Shown here piece after piece: positions 58,723-64,000 of a DNA stretch of 64,000 nt. The DNA lies in assembly GCF_946407605.1 (NCBI RefSeq), contig NZ_CAMJOS010000012.1, positions 29,371 to 93,370 on the forward strand. Direction: 5' to 3'. Positions within the stretch are counted from its first letter, which is position 1. Every line of letters begins with the position of its first letter. The position numbers and the translations under genes were made by a program. The notes beneath the pieces are model-generated. The model was not told the origin of the DNA, made no database searches, and saw nothing but the letters and a program-made list of their open reading frames with translations. The DNA comes from an uncultured Prevotella sp. GTDB taxonomy: Bacteria > Bacteroidota > Bacteroidia > Bacteroidales > Bacteroidaceae.

Positions 58723-59978
58723 ATCTCCTTAGGTATTGTTATTGGATAATCATTTTGCCATGTTACTTTTTTACCATGTAGAAAATCTGCCATCTTCTGT
58801 GCGATGTCCTTTGCCGAATGGCCAGTTTCATTCAGCCCCATTCTTATTGTGAAGGCATCCCACTTTTTCAGATAATCGTCCATATCGAAAGCCTTCACGT
58901 TCTGTTCCATCTCATTATTATCCTTGGCGTATGGGAATGGCAGTTCTTCCATCTCGTAATACACGCCACGCTCTTCATACTTATATTGCTCGAAGTCTGT
59001 TGCATACGTAAAACAGGGAATCCTTCTCAGGGCAGCATCGAAGATACAACTCGAATAGTCGCTTATCATGACGTCTGTCGCCATCAGTAGCCGTTGCATA
59101 TCCTGATAGTCTGTCACGTCCATCACATCTGGATGAGCCTCTTGATAGTCTTTCGCATAGAGCCGCAGAGACGGGTGGAATCTGATCAGCATGGTCCATT
59201 CGCCGCCAAACTTCTCCGTCAGCGTCTTTTTCAAACGATCCATATCCAGATCATATACCGTCATGTCGATGTGCTGTTCCTGAGTAAAACGAAGTCGCCA
59301 TGTAGGCGCATAGAGCAACACCTTATGATCAGAAGGAATGCCTAAGTCCTTACGAGCCTTCATACCCTCCTCAGGATTGTTCTGCACCAGCATATCGTTC
59401 TTCGGATAGCCGCATTTCCAGATAGGCCCATGAAACTGGAATGCCCTGCGATAGATCACCGACAGATGGTTAGAATTCGAGATAAATACATTTGCCATAT
59501 CCGAAGCATTCTTCAGGAAGAGTGTCTTTGTCCTACCTGCAGCATATTCGCCTATGATATCGCCAGACACCTTCTTGATGCCCAGTCCCCCATGCCATGT
59601 TTCCACGTATAACTGTCCCTTTCGCTTCACAAAGTAATCAGGTTCGCAGCAGTTGTTCGTCCAGATCTTAGCCGTCGCATACTCATACAGCCATTGCCAA
59701 CTGCGCCATTTAACTGGTCGCATCCATGTTGGCAGTTCGTATTCATATTTGGGGTCCTTCACCCAGACGATATCCAAATCAGGAATGAGCTTATGAAGCT
59801 CTTCCATGATGAACTTCTGATTATCGTCATAGCGCCTGCCACTTGACACACAGACCAACACCTTATTCTTCTTAATCGGGAATATGCGCAACAGATAGAA
59901 CAGGACAATAATTATTGCCCCCCCCACTGGCCTAAGCACAGGCCTTGTCATCTTCCATATTTTCTGTTTGACATTCAT
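58719..59978 (-). CDS. CDP-glycerol:glycerophosphate glycerophosphotransferase family protein
   Basis: A 419-residue membrane-associated transferase. One hydrophobic segment (GGAIIIVLFYLLRIFPI, about 18-34) precedes the catalytic fold of the TagB/TagF family: LYVETWHGGLGIKK, YAPTWRLRF, LIRFHPSLR and the late MISDYSSCIFDAALR. Members transfer glycerol- or ribitol-phosphate from CDP-polyols in teichoic acid synthesis; Gram-negative relatives add polyol-phosphate to capsules. It is co-translated with the cytidylyltransferase gene (ATGA overlap). Confidence 0.88.
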   Translation of the reverse strand: MNVKQKIWKMTRPVLRPVGGAIIIVLFYLLRIFPIKKNKVLVCVSSGRRYDDNQKFIMEELHKLIPDLDIVWVKDPKYEYELPTWMRPVKWRSWQWLYEYATAKIWTNNCCEPDYFVKRKGQLYVETWHGGLGIKKVSGDIIGEYAAGRTKTLFLKNASDMANVFISNSNHLSVIYRRAFQFHGPIWKCGYPKNDMLVQNNPEEGMKARKDLGIPSDHKVLLYAPTWRLRFTQEQHIDMTVYDLDMDRLKKTLTEKFGGEWTMLIRFHPSLRLYAKDYQEAHPDVMDVTDYQDMQRLLMATDVMISDYSSCIFDAALRRIPCFTYATDFEQYKYEERGVYYEMEELPFPYAKDNNEMEQNVKAFDMDDYLKKWDAFTIRMGLNETGHSAKDIAQKMADFLHGKKVTWQNDYPITIPKEI

Positions 59979-60070
59979 TTTTAAGCCTTTTAAAAAGTTT
60001 CTTTATATCATGCATACTTTTCGATGGATGCCCAGTCTCTCTTACCACCGCCGAAGGGGAAAAACAATGA

Positions 60071-61078
60071 CTAATTCTTTCGAAATGGCCTTATAAACCA
60101 ACCATGTACCCTGCTAAGCAATCTAAACAATGAATTAAGCGTATTAAGTATTATAGGGTGATACAGACAAACCATAGCCATTTCACCAGAAAGGACATTT
60201 AGTTCCTCTTTTGTACAAAGTCGAGTTGGATTATCGAAAGCTGTTTTCGCTCTATCAATGAGTTTGATTAAATCGGTTGACAAATATCCTTTATTTTTGA
60301 TGTCCTCATAAATTGCCTTTTTACGAAAAGCATAGATGATTGTATCTTTGTTATACATGGCAGCAAAATAATGAATTATCTTAGCTTGATGTAAATACGG
60401 TAAGCCATATCTCAATATTTGGCAATTCCAAATTGCGGGAAGTTCAGTAACAACATAGTTATTTTTTTCATTTACAAAAGCCAAAGGTGGTTGATCATAA
60501 TGTCTTCCAAACTTACATATATTATCTAACCATGCATTATGCCAATCTTTATAAAAATGCCGACTCATTTCCGAATCCCTAACGAACATAACACCACTAT
60601 TAAAATAAGGAAGGGTATCATTACATTGCCAACCTTCTTCTTTTGCATATCTCCTAACACTTTTCCCATAATTATCAAAGTACAAACTAATTGGTACATG
60701 CTCATTTATTACTGCCCCAATGTCACCATCAAAAGAATCAATATCAGCGAGACTATCTGCAATAACTGTATCTGAGTCAATAAACAGAAAATCTCCATCT
60801 ATATACTGACGTAAATTGGTTTTTAGGAATCTGGAAGTTTGTTTCTTATCATACGATTCTGGAACTTCCACCACGATCTTTTTATTGACATATTGCAAAA
60901 TCAATTCACGCTTCCCGACTATCGTCTTGTCTGTCCTTTCATCTACGACGAATTCCACAACGGCATCTGGATTATGTCGCTTCAAAGAGAATACAGATAG
61001 AACGGTCTGTTCTAAATAAATATCCTGTTCATCACTACTGACAGCGTATACTATTTTTGTTTTCATAATCTTATCCAT
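60071..61078 (-). CDS. Glycosyltransferase (GT-A, family 8-like)
   Basis: A 335-residue cytosolic transferase. KIVYAVSSDEQDIYLEQTVLSVFSLKRHNP resembles the start of GT8-type enzymes, and FLFIDSDTVIADSLADI holds the DxD metal-sugar motif at about residues 98-101. YFNSGVMFVRDSE and the His in KIIHYFAAM are typical. The C-terminus is basic and hydrophobic. ATG 61078 or 61066 are possible starts. It stands in the minus-strand polysaccharide locus; the donor sugar is unknown. Confidence 0.82.
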   Translation of the reverse strand: MDKIMKTKIVYAVSSDEQDIYLEQTVLSVFSLKRHNPDAVVEFVVDERTDKTIVGKRELILQYVNKKIVVEVPESYDKKQTSRFLKTNLRQYIDGDFLFIDSDTVIADSLADIDSFDGDIGAVINEHVPISLYFDNYGKSVRRYAKEEGWQCNDTLPYFNSGVMFVRDSEMSRHFYKDWHNAWLDNICKFGRHYDQPPLAFVNEKNNYVVTELPAIWNCQILRYGLPYLHQAKIIHYFAAMYNKDTIIYAFRKKAIYEDIKNKGYLSTDLIKLIDRAKTAFDNPTRLCTKEELNVLSGEMAMVCLYHPIILNTLNSLFRLLSRVHGWFIRPFRKN

Positions 61079-61132
61079 GATTTATGTACCATTCCAAATT
61101 CAAATCCATTCTCTTATCCTTATCTGGTTTAA

Positions 61133-62107
61133 TTATATATGTAATCGCCTGAAATCCTTTATAATTATTGAAGGATTTTCAATCCTAGTGATAAACTTGT
61201 TCAAGAAGAGGCACATTTTAATTGATCTCTTGTTAGATACTGATAATAATAGTCTGTCAGAAAGGCGAATGACTCCATCTTCGTTAATAAGGCGAATTAT
61301 CTCCTTTACAAAGGGATGTCGCTTATTCCCTTCATAATCATTACGTTTAAGGTAATCATTATAATAATCCATACGAACCTCTATCTTAGCCCGTTTCTCC
61401 TTTTCTTCAGACAAGCTATCTGCAACAATAGAATCTACAAGATTACAGAAGTCATAATAAGAATCAAGGTCAAAATTGTGACTGCGAGTGGCTGAGTCTA
61501 TACGAATGCGGTAAAAATAAACAGGTTTCCTCCATACGGCAACTTTTTTCTCATTAGTTCTCGCTAATGCTAAATTCATAAGGAAATCCTCCTTTACGGG
61601 ATAGTTATATGCAAATGCCAGCTGACATTTTCTAATCAGATCTGCACTGAAGAGTTTAGCCCAAGGATATGTTGGAAATCGACGACAAGTAAGCATGAAT
61701 AGATAGTCTTCTCTATCATAATAATCAAAAGCATCTATCAGTTGTTTGCTTCTCGTATGGCATCCTATAACAATATCAACACCTTCAGAGATTGATAGTA
61801 ACTCTAAAACACAATCTTTTAGTAAATAGTCATCAGAATCTACAAACATTATCCATTCGCCACGTGCATCCTCTACACCTCGTTTCCTTGCAACTACAAC
61901 ACCTGCGTTCTCTATTTCTATATATCGAACAAGAGGCAAATGTTCATACTTCTTGCAGATTTCACCAGAGCCGTCCGTACTGCCATCATTCACAAGAATC
62001 AGTTCTATATTCTCGTAGGTCTGCGACAGGATAGACTGAATACATTCCTCAACATATTCTTCTGTGTTATATATTGGTACGATGATACTCACTAATGCAC
62101 TATCCAT
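61133..62107 (-). CDS. Family 2 glycosyltransferase
   Basis: A 324-residue GT-A enzyme. VSIIVPIYNTEEYVEECIQSILSQ opens the fold, LILVNDGSTDGSGEIC is the nucleotide-binding part, and IMFVDSDDYLLKD contains the DxD. The C-terminal third is AT-rich and unassigned. It probably adds one sugar to the repeat unit of a surface polysaccharide. The gap to the downstream gene is about 54 bases. Confidence 0.88.
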   Translation of the reverse strand: MDSALVSIIVPIYNTEEYVEECIQSILSQTYENIELILVNDGSTDGSGEICKKYEHLPLVRYIEIENAGVVVARKRGVEDARGEWIMFVDSDDYLLKDCVLELLSISEGVDIVIGCHTRSKQLIDAFDYYDREDYLFMLTCRRFPTYPWAKLFSADLIRKCQLAFAYNYPVKEDFLMNLALARTNEKKVAVWRKPVYFYRIRIDSATRSHNFDLDSYYDFCNLVDSIVADSLSEEKEKRAKIEVRMDYYNDYLKRNDYEGNKRHPFVKEIIRLINEDGVIRLSDRLLLSVSNKRSIKMCLFLNKFITRIENPSIIIKDFRRLHI

Positions 62108-62136
62108 ATCTCAAAAGTATATGCTCATCAAAATGA

Positions 62137-63066
62137 TTAAAATATTCTCAAGAAATAAGAATAAAACCAGATATATATTTTTGTATGTAACCTACGCGAC
62201 AAACATAAATCTTTAATTGCCGAATATGTAGAAGGATATATTTCATCTACTCGTTTGATATATTTACGAAATAGCATTTTGTCATCCAACAACATACTCA
62301 TTAAAAAAGGACGAAAGGGCATTGGCTTTAGAATAATCTGCCGCTCTTTTAATAATTTCTGTCTTCGAAAAACAGCTTCTGCGCGTATTCCCAATTCTTC
62401 ATCCTTTTTCAGAAAATTGTTTGTCAATGATCCTTCTCTTGTAGTCAACCCGTATAAAATTCTAGATTCTGCCAATATTTTAGCTGCATCCAAGCCAACA
62501 CATGTGGAGAAATAAACATCATTTGAATATTTAATTTCATCAAATCGAAATTGCTTTTCAAAAATGAACTTGCGTTTTATCATCTTACCCCATGGCACAC
62601 AATGTTTCGCCCTGACAGCAATATCATCCCCAAAATTTAGATAATTATCTATTAGTTTATTTATCCAGAGGCATCTTTCCGCAGATTGATTAATATCATC
62701 AGAATAAACACTTTTTATCTTAAAAAAAATAACATCGGCATCAGACTCCTCATACTCTTTGATTACCTCAAATGCATGCTCACAAAAGAAATCATCCGAA
62801 TCAGCGAACAACAACCATTTTCCCTTGGCATGATCTAAGCCTACATTCCTGGCATAACCTGCCCCTCCGCCTTTTGTCGTGCGGATAAACTCCAAATAAG
62901 GGCGCGACAACTCTGGATATCTTTCCAAATACGTGTCTGCATTTGGACTATTATCATCCACTACAATCACCTGAATATCCTCTGATACAGGTATTGATTT
63001 CAGACAGCGCATCAGCAAGTCTGGAATATCGTAGTGAGGTATTATGATACTAAACGTAGGACACAT
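62137..63066 (-). CDS. Family 2 glycosyltransferase, paralogue A
   Basis: A 309-residue GT-A enzyme starting at ATG 63066 (MCPTFSIIIPHYDIPDLL); an in-frame ATG at 63108 would overlap the upstream gene by 19 bases. IQVIVVDDNSPNADTY and LLFADSDDFFCEHAFEVI give the donor and DxD sites. Its first 110 residues are almost identical to those of the next gene upstream, while the C-terminal halves share order and length but much less identity. The pair probably arose by tandem duplication, with the N-terminal part kept similar by conversion. Confidence 0.88.
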   Translation of the reverse strand: MCPTFSIIIPHYDIPDLLMRCLKSIPVSEDIQVIVVDDNSPNADTYLERYPELSRPYLEFIRTTKGGGAGYARNVGLDHAKGKWLLFADSDDFFCEHAFEVIKEYEESDADVIFFKIKSVYSDDINQSAERCLWINKLIDNYLNFGDDIAVRAKHCVPWGKMIKRKFIFEKQFRFDEIKYSNDVYFSTCVGLDAAKILAESRILYGLTTREGSLTNNFLKKDEELGIRAEAVFRRQKLLKERQIILKPMPFRPFLMSMLLDDKMLFRKYIKRVDEIYPSTYSAIKDLCLSRRLHTKIYIWFYSYFLRIF

Positions 63067-63089
63067 AGATTTTATATTTGTCAAAATAC

Positions 63090-64000
63090 TTACAGGAGTC
63101 TTGTCCATACCAATAATGAATATAAACAGAATTTGATTTTAAACCTTATGGATCTGTTTTTACTAATATCACGTAATGCAGATAACTTTGACGGATAAAT
63201 CTCATCAAGTTTGAAGAAGTAGTATTTGAACAGTTTCCGGTCTTTATTGAGCATTAGCACCAAATATTGTTTCATGGACCTTTCCTTACACATTTGATGC
63301 TGATGCAAAAACAGATCAGAACGATAATGCACTTCTGCCCTTATTCTTAACTCATTTGGTTTTGAACAATAATTAGCCACTAACGAATCGGGGCGGGAAG
63401 TCAAGACATAAAGGACTTTATTAACTACCTTAATAGTTTCAGCATGATATCCTACAAACAAAGAGAAAAACGCATCATTTGAGTATCTTATTTCTTCAAA
63501 GCGGATGTTAAATTTATTAATCAAATCTCTTTTGATCATCTTGCCCCATGTAGGACAATACATAAATCTTAAAGGCCATTCGTCACCATTCGCATAATAA
63601 TCATTAATCATTCTATCAATATAAACATCCCTATCTGTTTTTTGGATAATATTTTCTGAAAGTACAGATTCTATCTTGAAATATATGACGTCCGCTTCCG
63701 AGTCTGCATTAGAAGAAATGATATCATACATGTCTTCCACAAAATAATCATCCGCATCAGCAAACAAAAGCCATTTCCCCTTAGCATAATCCAAACCAAC
63801 ATTCCGTGCATATCCTGCTCCCCCTCCCTTTGTCGTTCTAACAAATTCCAGATAAGGACGAGATAGTTCTGGATATCTTTCCAAATACGTATCGGCATCT
63901 GGACTGTTGTCATCCACCACAATCACCTGAATATCCTCAGACACCGGGATTGACCTCAAGCACCGCATCAGAAGATCCAGTATTCCTTTATGAGGTATTA
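63090..64000 (-). CDS. Family 2 glycosyltransferase, paralogue B, N-terminus off the edge
   Basis: At least 303 codons of a GT-A enzyme, entering from the right edge: the frame reads IPHKGILDLLMRCLRSIP up to base 64000, so ATG 63968 is internal. IQVIVVDDNSPDADTY and LLFADADDYFVEDMYDII correspond to donor and DxD sites (here DAD). It is the tandem paralogue of the gene at 62137-63066. Only the first few residues should be missing. Confidence 0.88.
   Translation of the reverse strand, partial: IPHKGILDLLMRCLRSIPVSEDIQVIVVDDNSPDADTYLERYPELSRPYLEFVRTTKGGGAGYARNVGLDYAKGKWLLFADADDYFVEDMYDIISSNADSEADVIYFKIESVLSENIIQKTDRDVYIDRMINDYYANGDEWPLRFMYCPTWGKMIKRDLINKFNIRFEEIRYSNDAFFSLFVGYHAETIKVVNKVLYVLTSRPDSLVANYCSKPNELRIRAEVHYRSDLFLHQHQMCKERSMKQYLVLMLNKDRKLFKYYFFKLDEIYPSKLSALRDISKNRSIRFKIKFCLYSLLVWTRLL

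Overview
The window looks like a chromosomal segment of a Bacteroidota bacterium, most likely a Prevotellaceae member (Prevotella/Segatella-like). Three things point there: more than twenty TAnnTTTG promoter motifs sit just upstream of start codons, Shine-Dalgarno sequences are mostly absent, and the gene content is typical of the group (Oar-like TonB receptor, DUF4831, GIN-domain lipoprotein, DapL pathway, DUF2795, PEP-binding protein with receiver domains). No rRNA, tRNA, CRISPR array or intact insertion sequence was recognised.

Layout. 1-9.8 kb: the end of an S41 protease, a receiver/PEP-binding ATP-grasp protein, an esterase fused to a degenerate nucleotidase-like domain, a GIN-domain lipoprotein, class II fructose-bisphosphate aldolase with a long leader holding a terminator-like hairpin, DUF4831 and NAD(P)HX repair. 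9.9-15.7 kb: hpt-adk-obgE and a TonB receptor. 16-18 kb: LD-carboxypeptidase and a nitroreductase. 18-22.4 kb: an AT-rich accessory patch (WG-repeat, BspA-like LRR, small unknown, lipoprotein, a possible XRE regulator scrap). 22.6-28.9 kb: envelope hydrolases (M23-LysM, CapA, NlpC/P60), then recG, ispD and a DJ-1 protein. 28.9-39.4 kb: nadK, an ABC exporter, a GntR-linked ABC unit and a MacAB-TolC-like tripartite system. 39.4-44.3 kb: GH53 galactanase, dapF-dapL, a phosphatase pair. 44.3-52.9 kb: nitrogen assimilation, with gltB-gltD divergent from PII-amt-outer-membrane protein. 52.9-56.9 kb: small housekeeping genes and a repeat-rich, partly duplicated region with an integrase-like relic. 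56.9-64 kb: a surface polysaccharide locus on the minus strand (epimerase, IspD/TarI-like cytidylyltransferase, CDP-glycerol glycerophosphotransferase-like protein, four glycosyltransferases) running off the right edge.

The most striking signal is a scatter of degenerate short tandem repeats with fixed unit length (7, 8, 9, 11 or 16 bp). Several start at or right after a stop codon and fill the gap to the next gene (hpt/adk, adk/obgE, nadK/ABC, permease/adaptor, amt/OMP, cytidylyltransferase/epimerase). Matching repeats lie in frame inside gltB, gltD, a TolC-family gene and an ABC exporter. A CTAG-N5 9-mer array occurs both between adk and obgE and inside gltD, with one identical unit. A 40-bp perfect inverted repeat (55573-55705) and a two-orientation 11-bp array (17947-18063) add to this picture. 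Homology calls rest on recognised motifs only; no database search was run.
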